From Nitrospirota bacterium (GTDB lineage Bacteria; Nitrospirota; Nitrospiria; Nitrospirales; UBA8639): a stretch of DNA of 56,027 nt. Positions 1 through 7,578 of the stretch are shown one piece after another. The stretch's first letter is position 1. Every line of letters starts with the position of its first letter. Made by a program: the position numbers and the translations under genes. The notes below the pieces were generated by a model. The model saw only the letters and a program-made list of their open reading frames with translations. It was not told the DNA's origin and searched no databases. Location: contig JAQBUF010000017.1 of NCBI GenBank assembly GCA_027623995.1, positions 1 through 56,027 of the forward strand. Reading direction: 5' to 3'.

Positions 1-280
1 CCACGTGACGTCACCGCCGTGACTGGCCGCGTCTATCCCCCGGGCAGACTCGCAGGTCGAAGGGAGGTGCCGTCGCGCGATCAAGGGTTCGGACATCGTG
101 AGGAGCCTCCCCGACAGGCTTGGCCGAATCGAGTGCACGTTCGTGACGGACTGCTCGTTCGTCTCAGGTTGCTCTCCACCCTTCCTCACGGAAACGCCGT
201 GACCACTGTCGACTTCAGGCTGGTCACGTTCGCCTGAGAGGGACTTGCACCCTCCTGATCAAACGCCTTCACAGGCGCAC
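1..280 (-). mobile_element. group II intron, 5' part (domain I), cut by window edge
   Basis: Read on the minus strand, the stretch begins at 280 with GTGCGCC, the usual GUGYG start of bacterial group II introns. A short hairpin follows (GCGCCT paired with AGGCG), then GAGGGTGCAAGTCCCTC at 254-238, the stem with GUGCAAGUCCC loop that is typical of early domain I. The rest, to base 1, is structured, visibly richer in G+C than the neighbouring genes, and has no convincing protein reading frame. The insertion lies inside a REPIN-like repeat: the intact copy at 17696-17806 ends GCAGCTAC, while here the sequence reads GCAGCTA and then the intron. The 5' exon is therefore a hairpin followed by a few bases, as for class C introns, which home to hairpins and terminators. 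The reverse transcriptase gene and the 3' end would lie outside the window. The intron class is inferred; the intron identity rests on the 5' motifs. Confidence 0.72.
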
Positions 281-390
281 TAGCTGCACGATCTCATCGT
301 GCCTTCTGCCCAGACACCAAATGCGACTGACGCCTGGAAGAGGCAGCATCCCTTCGACGGGGGCTCAGGACAGGAAGATGCTGCAGCTAC
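281..390. repeat. REPIN-like element, copy 1 (interrupted by the group II intron)
   Basis: This 110-base copy matches base for base the reverse complement of 17696-17806; only the terminal base is lost, replaced by the first intron base. It has two inverted REP-like ends. One end carries the hairpin GCACGAT-CTC-ATCGTGC (285-301). The other, read inward from 390, is GTAGCT followed by a stem GCAGCATC/GATGCTGC with a long loop. A GTAG tetranucleotide followed by a palindrome is the usual build of REP sequences mobilised by RAYT transposases; no RAYT gene is present in the window. An open frame starting inside this repeat (321) runs into the methyltransferase downstream but is not its real start. 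Bases 391-533, between repeat and gene, hold only the ribosome binding site. Confidence 0.8.
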
Positions 391-533
391 AGGAAACACT
401 TGGAGACATTCTTGCTCTCAGATCATTATCCAAGGTACAAACAGCCTTTAGAAAATCCTTTATTTCGAAGTCTTTTAGATGCCAATCTATTGATACTCCT
501 CAAAAACAATACAATGTTAAAGGAGATTCGCGC

Positions 534-1544
534 ATGAACCAGGTCCCTACGCCAGAAAAAATCATGCACCTGGGAATGGCCTTCTGGGGATCAAAAACGT
601 TACTCAGTGCAGTCGAGCTAGAGGTATTTACCGTTCTGGCCAAACACTCCCTGAATGCCGACTCCCTGCAACAACAACTCGGCCTTCATCCACGAAGTGC
701 CCGAGATTTTTTCGATGCGTTAGTCGCCTTGGGCATGTTGCATCGACAGGATGGTCAATATTCCAATACTCCAGAGACCGATCAATTTCTTGACAAAGCG
801 AAACCGTCATACATTGGGGGCTTTCTCGAAATGTCGAATGCCCGCCTGTATCGCTTTTGGGGATCATTAACGGAAGGATTAACAAGCGGGCAACCTCAAA
901 ATGAAACCAAAGAGGGCGGCAACTTTTTCGACACGCTTTACAGCGATCCGGCTCGACTCAAAAGTTTTATGCAGTCTATGACCGGCTTGAGTATGGGAAC
1001 TAGTATGGCCATTGCCCAAAAATTCCCATGGAAAGACTATCAGACCTATATCGATATTGGATCAGCTCAAGGAGGCCTAGTCGTCCAAGTTGGGAAAGCC
1101 CACCCTCATCTCACTGGTGGAGGGTTTGACTTACCGCCAACCGGACCAATCTTTGAAGAATACGTCGCATCCTTTGCACTCAGTGACCGATTTACCTTTA
1201 TGCCCGGGGATTTCTTTCATGACCCCTTACCGAAGGCCGAAGTGTTATCCATGGGACACATTCTGCATGATTGGGATTTGGACCAAAAGAAGATGTTGCT
1301 CAAGAAAGCCTATGAGGCACTGCCCAAAGATGGAGCCTTGATCGTTTTTGAATCACTGATCGATGATGATCGGCGCGAGAATGCCTTTGGGCTATTGATG
1401 AGCCTCAATATGCTCATCGAATTACCCGGTGGCTTTGATTACACGGGCGCGGATTGTTGTGAATGGATGAAAGAAATGGGGTTTCGAGAAACCAAGGTGC
1501 TTCACCTTGCTGGCCCAGAATCCATGGTGATTGGGATTAAATAG
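534..1544 (+). CDS. SAM-dependent O-methyltransferase (COMT/acetylserotonin type)
   Basis: This is a 336-residue member of the plant-COMT-like O-methyltransferase family (Methyltransf_2), which methylates hydroxyl groups of small aromatic or polyketide substrates; the substrate cannot be told from sequence. Residues 1-100 form a helical winged-helix dimerisation domain with the pattern [15 protein letters not shown]. The SAM-binding loop [10 protein letters not shown] lies near residue 172, an acidic FDLP follows, and [13 protein letters not shown] near 241 holds the His-Asp pair used as general base. The C-terminal ESMVIGIK is the usual final strand. The start at 534 is preceded by AAAGGAG. 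The longer open frame from 321 only translates the REPIN and a linker of 71 residues with no family resemblance. It is convergent with the FKBP gene, 19 bases away. Confidence 0.85.
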   Translation: MNQVPTPEKIMHLGMAFWGSKTLLSAVELEVFTVLAKHSLNADSLQQQLGLHPRSARDFFDALVALGMLHRQDGQYSNTPETDQFLDKAKPSYIGGFLEMSNARLYRFWGSLTEGLTSGQPQNETKEGGNFFDTLYSDPARLKSFMQSMTGLSMGTSMAIAQKFPWKDYQTYIDIGSAQGGLVVQVGKAHPHLTGGGFDLPPTGPIFEEYVASFALSDRFTFMPGDFFHDPLPKAEVLSMGHILHDWDLDQKKMLLKKAYEALPKDGALIVFESLIDDDRRENAFGLLMSLNMLIELPGGFDYTGADCCEWMKEMGFRETKVLHLAGPESMVIGIK

Positions 1545-1563
1545 CGACGGTGGGAAACCTCGC

Positions 1564-2115
1564 CTACTCCGCATGGGGATGAGCTGGGGGCTTCTGAATA
1601 TCTAGCACCTTCACATCAAAATACAACACTTGCCCAGCGAGCGGATGATTGTAATCGAGAATAACCTCGTCCTCCCCAATTTCCTTGATGCGTGGATACA
1701 CGGGACGACCCGTACTATCCTGACCTTCGACAAGTGCTCCAATTTTTAAGGATTCTGGCGGGATACGAGACTTATCGGCTTCCATATAGGCATGCGTATC
1801 GACCGGACCATATCCATCTTCAGGCTGGACGACAATTTTTTTGGACTCCCCCACGGCTAATCCTTTGAGTCCGTTCTCCAAGCCTGGCATCAATTGTTGA
1901 AGTCCATGAATATAGGAAAGAGGGTCACCGCCAACATTGGTATCCACCACGATTTGATCGTCCAAGCGAAGCGTAAACTCGATGGACACCAATTTGCCTG
2001 CACGGACGATAGCTGCCGAGGCTTCCTCAGCGCTGACGATAGAAAGACTCCCCAGAGTCAACACGAGGCCTATGCAGATGGCCACGCAACTTAAAAAACT
2101 ATACCGACCCAACAT
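1564..2115 (-). CDS. exported FKBP-type peptidyl-prolyl isomerase
   Basis: A 183-residue protein with an N-terminal signal peptide (FLSCVAICIGLVLTLGSL, cleavage probably after SAEEA) and an FKBP domain from about residue 33. The SlyD-like layout is clear: VDTNVGGDPLSYIHG, then MPGLENGLKGLAVGESK, VQPEDGYGP, and the closing DYNHPLAGQVLYFDVKVLDI. SlyD-type FKBPs combine proline isomerisation with chaperoning; the signal peptide places this one in the periplasm. ATG 2115 follows AAGGGG, so the 33 extra upstream residues are not used. A paralogue with the same plan lies at 32456-32998. Confidence 0.87.
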   Translation of the reverse strand: MLGRYSFLSCVAICIGLVLTLGSLSIVSAEEASAAIVRAGKLVSIEFTLRLDDQIVVDTNVGGDPLSYIHGLQQLMPGLENGLKGLAVGESKKIVVQPEDGYGPVDTHAYMEADKSRIPPESLKIGALVEGQDSTGRPVYPRIKEIGEDEVILDYNHPLAGQVLYFDVKVLDIQKPPAHPHAE

Positions 2116-2249
2116 GAAACACCCCTTCCAACAACCGTAAGTCAAAACCGCTTTCACTAAATATTTCCTTCGTACCTTACCAAACCATGGCGTGACGATG
2201 CCAATGGACATCACAAACTTCCAAAGTCATTTGGCAATATCCTTAAGAA

Positions 2250-2582
2250 TTACGCAGCTTTCAACGCCTCTTGCTCGCTGGAAAAGTAATCAACGAGAGC
2301 AGGAATATTCGTTGGCTCCAGTTTCTTTCGAATGAAGGGCTGTGGATTCACGAGACTCAGTCGAATCCCCTGTTGGCGTAGCTGAAGATAGGCCATAAAC
2401 AATTTACCAATGATCCACGGCTCGGTGCTATTCATTTGAGTTAAGTTCAAAACAATATGACGACGTTGAGCAATTTGCGCTGCCAGAAACGCCGCTTTCA
2501 GCACCATCCACTCAGACTCGTCGATTGCACCAGAAACCATGATCACCCGGGCATTTTTTTCCCAGTAACCAGAAATTTCCAT
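2250..2582 (-). CDS. STAS-domain protein (anti-sigma antagonist-like)
   Basis: A 110-residue single-domain protein with the STAS fold order: N-terminal strand VIMVSGAIDE, helix with LKAAFLAAQ, strand HIVLNLTQMNS, helix IGKLFMAYLQLRQQG, strand LSLVNPQPFIRKKLE, and an amphipathic C-terminal helix. STAS domains act as phosphorylatable switches that bind anti-sigma or sensor kinases. The phosphosite region reads NSTEPW, so Ser or Thr is present but the usual Asp-Ser-x-Gly is not. The start follows AAAGGAG. No kinase or phosphatase gene adjoins, so the partner is unknown. A decayed relative lies beside tRNA-Thr at 55653-55877. Confidence 0.75.
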   Translation of the reverse strand: MEISGYWEKNARVIMVSGAIDESEWMVLKAAFLAAQIAQRRHIVLNLTQMNSTEPWIIGKLFMAYLQLRQQGIRLSLVNPQPFIRKKLEPTNIPALVDYFSSEQEALKAA

Positions 2583-2826
2583 AAGCCACTCCTTTGCAAA
2601 TAAACCTCATAGGCAACAATTCACAGGCTTTCCTGTACATACCGACTTTTCATCCACCGTACCTACTCTAATCTAGCAAACCTTGTGCCTAAGACATCCA
2701 CATCACCAACATCGTTTACGAAACATGGAAACTCCGGTCCCTGATCACTCCCTTGCCCAATCAGGTAGCCCCTTGGTATGACTTGGACCATTCCAAATCC
2801 ACACGATGAAAAAGGAGCAGACTGCT

Positions 2827-3264
2827 ATGAGTACCTTACCCTATCCACGAAGTCCCAAGGAACAACTGTTCGGCCTCTGTCACCTAGGACGATTAGTCGA
2901 TAAAATCCGAATGCGCAACGCAGGACAGATACAAGATTACAATTACTTGACCACAGGCTTTGATAAATATTTACTCGATCATCTCGCCATTAAAGGCGAG
3001 GACTTCGAACAGCGTGTTTTGCGAGGCGGTTCAGATGAAGAAATTTCGGCTTGGATTCAGGACAATGCCAAATCGTTAACAGAGGAAGAGAAGGCGGAAT
3101 GGAATACGATGGTTCGAGAAGGAGAGCCAAAAAATGACATGGCGCAAGGACGTTTTGATGCCTTGCTTACTGGCATCGCCCAAAAACGCGGAGTGCCCAT
3201 TGAACAACTGCCCAAAATCACCAAATGGGTCGATGCCATTGATATGGATGAAGATCGTTTATGA
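2827..3264 (+). CDS. DUF5069 domain protein
   Basis: A 145-residue soluble protein that resembles the DUF5069 family: PRSPKEQLFGLCHLGRLVDK near the start, YNYLTTGFDKYLLDHL, and EEISAWIQDNAKSLTEEE. The family has no established biochemical role; members occur in Nitrospira and in planctomycetes, often near stress genes. The body is helical and highly charged with no signal peptide. ATG 2827 is chosen over 2806 because AAGGAG lies 10 bases before it. The 244 bases upstream (2583-2826) hold no gene. It converges on the cupredoxin gene, 32 bases away. Confidence 0.7.
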   Translation: MSTLPYPRSPKEQLFGLCHLGRLVDKIRMRNAGQIQDYNYLTTGFDKYLLDHLAIKGEDFEQRVLRGGSDEEISAWIQDNAKSLTEEEKAEWNTMVREGEPKNDMAQGRFDALLTGIAQKRGVPIEQLPKITKWVDAIDMDEDRL

Positions 3265-3296
3265 AAATCCCCACGAAAGGGTGGAGTCCAAACTAG

Positions 3297-3695
3297 TCAC
3301 TCAACGACCAGAGTACCTATCATCCCACGCTCAATATGTCGTGGCTTTCCACAGACTATTGAATAGACTCCTGGCTCTTGTGGGGCTGAAAACATCTCTT
3401 CTTTGGTGGCACCTGGCCCAGCTTCAATTTCCCAAAAGACCTTGTCCTCGTCGTCATCGTCAAAGGGGAGAACAACCTCGGCTCCTTGTTTAAGCAATAC
3501 CCATTCATGTTCTTGCACAGCATTGTTTATCAAGGAGAGAGCAACCTCCTGTCCAGCATCAACGGTCAAGGCATTCGGCATAAATTGAAAATCTGATGCC
3601 GTCACACGAATGGTCTTACCAGGATTCCCCCCACACCCTATGAGGACCCAAAAAAATGCTCCTATGAACACGACAGCCAACCTTCGTTGTATCAC
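3297..3695 (-). CDS. lipid-anchored cupredoxin-like protein
   Basis: A 132-residue protein with a lipoprotein signal (FWVLIGCGG, Cys21) and one cupredoxin domain. The type 1 copper ligands are all visible: His63 in QEHEWV, then Cys115, His120 and Met125 in SIVCGKPRHIERGM. It should bind blue copper and shuttle electrons, or guard copper, at the membrane face of the periplasm. An acidic patch of six Asp/Glu lies between the ligand loops. The start is GTG at 3695, preceded by AAGGGGGAG. It stands alone, between DUF5069 and dimethylargininase. Its electron partner is unknown; soluble copper carriers are common around nitrite and nitrogen oxide metabolism. Confidence 0.8.
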   Translation of the reverse strand: MIQRRLAVVFIGAFFWVLIGCGGNPGKTIRVTASDFQFMPNALTVDAGQEVALSLINNAVQEHEWVLLKQGAEVVLPFDDDDEDKVFWEIEAGPGATKEEMFSAPQEPGVYSIVCGKPRHIERGMIGTLVVE

Positions 3696-3770
3696 CGCAC
3701 TCCCCCTTCACAGAATTTGACTAAAAATGGCACAAAATACTTCTCCCAAATCTCTCCTCCTAACATAACG

Positions 3771-4532
3771 TTAATTAACGATAAGGCTCAAACACGTCAC
3801 TCCCGCTTCAGCCTTTGAGAATTCGCTGAGATGCACCTCAGTGACGGGATAACCTTCCATCCGAATCAGGTCAAGAGTGATAGGATATGCGGCATTGGCA
3901 AGAATACCTTGCGGCACATGCAACACATTAGCGCCAAACGGTTCGGTGGATGGCACAGGCAAGAGACGAAACTGCTTAAACAACTCCACATCTAGCCATA
4001 AAGGATTCACCAACAACGTCTTATTATCAAGCGCGGTACAAGCGGTTTTGAGATGAAGACAGTGTTGGATGCTTACCATAGTGACATCATAACCCAAAGG
4101 TTCTACAATTTCTCTCAGAGCTTCCACCCCGAGGTGGTTCGTCCGGGATGATACCCCCACGAACAACCTTGTACCCACGCGTAACACATCCCCGCCCTCA
4201 ATCGTGGCAGGAGGCGATATGGCCACAAGTCTTCGGAGTCCAGAAAGAACCGGACGAAGTGAAGTCACCTCTCCTTGCCGTGAAGCCGTGCCCATGGTGG
4301 TCACCACAGCCAGCTCATCAAGGACAATGGCATTGTCTTCAATAAATACGCTATCGGGATAGGCGTCTAAAGGAGGAAGTTCTTCAACCTCTACACCCAT
4401 ATCTCGAAGGGCCTGACAATATGACTCATGTTGTTTGACGGCAGAGTGAATGTCGATAGGTCGGCGAGAAACATGCGTGACCTCACAGCTCATCAATGAC
4501 GAAGATGGCTGCCGAGTGAGTGCGAGAGTCAT
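3771..4532 (-). CDS. dimethylargininase (DDAH-like)
   Basis: A 253-residue member of the guanidino-modifying enzyme superfamily, close to dimethylarginine dimethylaminohydrolase, which cleaves methylated arginine to citrulline and methylamine. The substrate and catalytic residues of DDAH line up: Asp60, Glu65 and Asp66 in YPDSVFIEDNAIV, Arg85 in ASRQGEV, Arg130 in VGVSSRTN, His160 in CLHLKTA, and the nucleophile Cys247 in AGVTCLSLIVN. Length is that of bacterial DDAH and shorter than arginine deiminase. No Shine-Dalgarno is clear before ATG 4532; ATG 4493 is an alternative. A PRMT-like methyltransferase, a possible source of methylarginine, lies at 20749-21702. Confidence 0.85.
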   Translation of the reverse strand: MTLALTRQPSSSLMSCEVTHVSRRPIDIHSAVKQHESYCQALRDMGVEVEELPPLDAYPDSVFIEDNAIVLDELAVVTTMGTASRQGEVTSLRPVLSGLRRLVAISPPATIEGGDVLRVGTRLFVGVSSRTNHLGVEALREIVEPLGYDVTMVSIQHCLHLKTACTALDNKTLLVNPLWLDVELFKQFRLLPVPSTEPFGANVLHVPQGILANAAYPITLDLIRMEGYPVTEVHLSEFSKAEAGVTCLSLIVN

Positions 4533-4619
4533 ACGAAGTTAGAGAACAGGTGTATGGATAATTTTTGGGCACATTGAATCTAGATCGGTGAAGAGATAAG
4601 ACGAAACGTCAGAAAATCC

Positions 4620-4991
4620 CTAACGTTTTGAGGAAACTTTTTTGCCTTTGGTGGATTTTGGTTTCGTTGAGACCTTGGCCTGACCGGCCACGTCATAAGA
4701 ACGCTGCGCCCACAACGCCGCCTCATGTGGATCATCAAAAATATCATCAGGCGCGACATAGTAGGACATTTTCACCACCTTGTCGCCCTTGTCATATTCA
4801 AAAGGGCCCAAACCCTTTGCGATAAATAATTTTGCAATCTCTTTATCAGCCTTCAAGTACAACGTGTCATCGGCAACCAAACCGAACATGGTTCCTTTGT
4901 AATAAATACCATATCCCCCAAACATCTTCCGTGCTTGAATTAGGCCGAACTCCACGAACACTTCTTTTAAAAATTCGACAAATTCAGACAT
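4620..4991 (-). CDS. TfoX N-terminal domain protein
   Basis: A 123-residue protein made of the TfoX/Sxy N-terminal domain: ARKMFGGYGIYYKGTMFGLVADDTLYLKAD, then FEYDKGDKVVKMSYYVAPDD, followed by a Lys/Ser-rich tail. In gammaproteobacteria the full-length protein controls competence genes; the isolated domain is widespread and its role elsewhere is not known. The second TfoX domain is absent. No other competence gene is near. The tail from about residue 105 is low-complexity and basic and could touch nucleic acid; that is a guess. Confidence 0.8.
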   Translation of the reverse strand: MSEFVEFLKEVFVEFGLIQARKMFGGYGIYYKGTMFGLVADDTLYLKADKEIAKLFIAKGLGPFEYDKGDKVVKMSYYVAPDDIFDDPHEAALWAQRSYDVAGQAKVSTKPKSTKGKKVSSKR

Positions 4992-5046
4992 CAGACGAGG
5001 CTTCTTAAGTATGCGAGAAATTCAACTAAGACCGTTCAGCCATCTT

Positions 5047-6048
5047 TTACACATTCAGATTAATGCTAATCGGAAAGTGGTCAGAGGCATTGAGCAGGTC
5101 GGTTTTCAACGGTTTGGCATTATCGTTCTGGTAAGGATTCCAAATCTGAAACGGGACTTGCCCAGACGTTTTGAGACCAGAGGATATGAGAATGTGGTCG
5201 ATTAGCACGTTAATGTATGTCTCCGTGATGCGATCCTTAAACCGAACAGTCGAAGGCTTCCACCCCATCGCCCCCCATACTGGCTTGCCAGCATGATTCC
5301 GAAGGAGACGGTCTGGTTCAAAGATGCTGCCCATCAAAATCTCTACTCCACTACGACCATATCGCATTTCGTATTCGTCCATACCGGGGCCATCGTTGAT
5401 ATCACCCATCACCACCACTTGATGGCCCTTGTCGAGCCATTCATCCACCCGACGGCGAATCCAACTACATTCTGCAAAGATCTTGAGCCGGTTCCGCCTA
5501 GACTCCCGCTCAAGATGGACCATGTCCATACTACTGAAGATACCTTTGGATTTAGTATGCGCCACGATGAGGCGAAATTCTTTTTCTGACGCCTTTACCG
5601 TTACTTTGACTTCAAGCGGTGGGCGGTAATGTTTATAGACTTCCTTGATACGGTCATCGTCAGTATCAATATAGTACTCCCCATCAAAACGCGGGTTGGA
5701 CTTCGAGGTGTTCGATCCCCCAGGGGCATGCAAGACTGTCAGGACAGTGGGATCATACAATACTGCGATTTCTTGTTCACCGCCGGAAACATACCCAACC
5801 TTGGCTTTACTGGTGCGAAGTCCGAAATGAGATGCAAAATTCTCGAGCTTCGTCACAGTGGATTGGGCCCCCGAGGCCGTTTAATTTGGGGCTTCAACGA
5901 TCCCGATTAAATCAGCGTTGACCTGCGCAAGAACCTGGTGAATCGCCTCTAATTGTTTCACTGCCGCTTGGCTAGTTTTCAGCGAATTATTGGCATTAAA
6001 TAGATGGTTAAACCATTCAATGTTGTACGAACAAAGCCGAATAGCCAT
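5047..6048 (-). pseudogene. endonuclease/exonuclease/phosphatase family gene with an in-frame stop
   Basis: One frame of 333 codons encodes an EEP-fold (DNase I-like) phosphodiesterase, interrupted only by a TAA at 5883-5881, codon 56. Before it lies LCSYNIEWF and LIGIVEAPN (the catalytic Glu); after it, in the same frame, come TASGAQSTVTKLENFA, VVMGDINDGPG and the closing NASDHFPISIN, so every family motif survives. ATG 6048 follows GGAGG. Only a base substitution is needed to explain the stop; there is no frameshift. It may be a recent pseudogene, a sequencing error, or two separately translated pieces (GTG 5856 could restart but lacks the catalytic Glu). The family cleaves phosphodiesters in nucleic acids or lipids; no signal peptide is seen. 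Confidence 0.8.
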
Positions 6049-6211
6049 AGGACCCTCCATTGAGTTAGATAGCGCACGAATGCATATACAACCAAGACTT
6101 ACTCTCGGGAAAAACCCTGAGGGTTTGGCGTAAACGCACCTGCGAATGCGCACCCCCAAATGATCAAGCAGGATACCTGTCGAAACGAACTATGGGTGAG
6201 GTGTCACATGC

Positions 6212-6670
6212 TCATTCCCGATAAGGTTCAAGCAATTTAAGATCATGCATGTGTTCAAGAGCCACTTGTTCATCATCGACATAGACGCCCTCGGGAAAAC
6301 GAACATAATACCGCTGGCCATTCTTTGCACCAAAATTTTCGACTTCGACAAACCCCTCCCACACACCAATGTGAGCACTCGGCGATAATATCCCGAAACT
6401 CGAAGTGAGCTTTCGTGTGACGGAAATTCTCCCCGGAGGAATTTTCATAAAATAATAACTGCCAGCCTCTACCTCAGCCACCACCCTTTCATTCACCGCA
6501 ACTAGGTTGTGCTCACCATCGGGCAACAGCTCAGAGGGTTGATAGAGATAGAGCAATGCTTGGCCTTCCTCAGGCACCGCTGGTTGCAATTGGGGACTCG
6601 CACAACCAAAGACCGTCACCATAAGAATACACAGACCCAACTCAAAATTGCGACGCCAAATGGTTCTCAT
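6212..6670 (-). CDS. DUF2846-like lipoprotein
   Basis: A 152-residue protein with a lipoprotein signal (CILMVTVFGCASPQ). The body, ALLYLYQPSELLPDGEHNLVAVNERVVAEVEAGSYY interrupted by loops and ending in GQRYYVRFPEGVYVDDEQVALEHM, is a small beta sandwich resembling DUF2846, a family of envelope lipoproteins of unknown role. ATG 6670 has a strong GGAGG 6 bases upstream. It stands between the broken EEP gene and the diiron protein; spacing to either is too wide to claim an operon. Confidence 0.7.
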   Translation of the reverse strand: MRTIWRRNFELGLCILMVTVFGCASPQLQPAVPEEGQALLYLYQPSELLPDGEHNLVAVNERVVAEVEAGSYYFMKIPPGRISVTRKLTSSFGILSPSAHIGVWEGFVEVENFGAKNGQRYYVRFPEGVYVDDEQVALEHMHDLKLLEPYRE

Positions 6671-6741
6671 TAACCTCCTCCTCTCATATCTCGCAGGGTT
6701 TCCAGTACATTGAAGAAACCTCTATGGGGTGATCAAGATTT

Positions 6742-7470
6742 TTACACGGTGAATTCTTTAGCAAGAGCACGCAAGAGTGTGGCCCCGTCACCTTGCCAGG
6801 CACTGCCATGCATACAGGCAAGTGTTGTTGGATTGGTTGAGGCAAGCCTTTCAAGCATGACACCAGCGTTTTTGGTATGAGAAAAATAATCCATCTGCTT
6901 GCGAAATTCTTCGCTCGGGCCAAGAATATCCGACTCTGTTATTGGGGGAAGATCATCGCCTCCCTGCGTGAACAGGTCGCCACAGAATAACGTGGAGGTG
7001 TGTTCTTCAAACAAATATCCACATTCCCATCCATGCGGCAGATGCGGAGTATCGAACCAACGCACAGAATGCTTCCCCAAGGAAACAAGCTCTCCATCGG
7101 CCATTGCACGTGGTGCTCGGTCAGCGAGGTCGCCGATTGAAACCAAGGCAGCCACCGCACCACACAGCGGAACGGCTTGGGGTGCGACAGCCAACCATTC
7201 ATTGAGTGAGCCACATTCATCGGCCTCCACATGCGAAAACGAAATATAGCGAAGCCGTTCAACAGAAAGAAGACTAGCCACCGCTTCACGCACAAGGGGA
7301 AACATCTTTCGCGGGCCAGTATGAAAAAGCAACGACTCCTCATCGACAATAAGATATTGATTAAACGAAAACCCACCAGCTCCTGAAATCAACACTGGAG
7401 TATTGATGCGATAAATCCCATCAACAATCTCATGCACATTCGTTCCGGAGTCATTATTCGTGACGACCAT
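6742..7470 (-). CDS. metallo-beta-lactamase-fold diiron protein (ODP/flavodiiron-like)
   Basis: A 242-residue protein resembling the oxygen-binding diiron proteins, the stand-alone lactamase-like half of flavodiiron proteins. The iron ligands are seen in SHVEADECG (His-x-Glu-x-Asp), in HLPHGWECG, in LFCGDLFTQGG (bridging Asp), and in LACMHGSAWQG. The flavodoxin domain of true flavodiiron enzymes is missing, so oxygen or nitric oxide sensing or binding is more likely than full reductase activity unless a separate partner exists. ATG 7470 follows AAAGGGG; the frame is open for 24 codons further without family likeness. Cytoplasmic; no neighbour gives a clear operon. Confidence 0.78.
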   Translation of the reverse strand: MVVTNNDSGTNVHEIVDGIYRINTPVLISGAGGFSFNQYLIVDEESLLFHTGPRKMFPLVREAVASLLSVERLRYISFSHVEADECGSLNEWLAVAPQAVPLCGAVAALVSIGDLADRAPRAMADGELVSLGKHSVRWFDTPHLPHGWECGYLFEEHTSTLFCGDLFTQGGDDLPPITESDILGPSEEFRKQMDYFSHTKNAGVMLERLASTNPTTLACMHGSAWQGDGATLLRALAKEFTV

Positions 7471-7578
7471 CAAGTTTCCCCTTTCAGGAATGGTGTAAAT
7501 CTGCATGCAAAGGCCAGCATTTCCAGGAATGGAATCAATCAAGCACCCCTATCATCATGAGGGAAAATTATTTCTTTC

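Noticed and set aside
19-237. 72-codon open frame at the left end
   Set aside because: The region is the group II intron domain I on the other strand; the frame has no ribosome site and an odd composition.
321-533. 71-codon extension before the O-methyltransferase
   Set aside because: It translates the REPIN. AAAGGAG precedes the internal ATG at 534, where family likeness begins.
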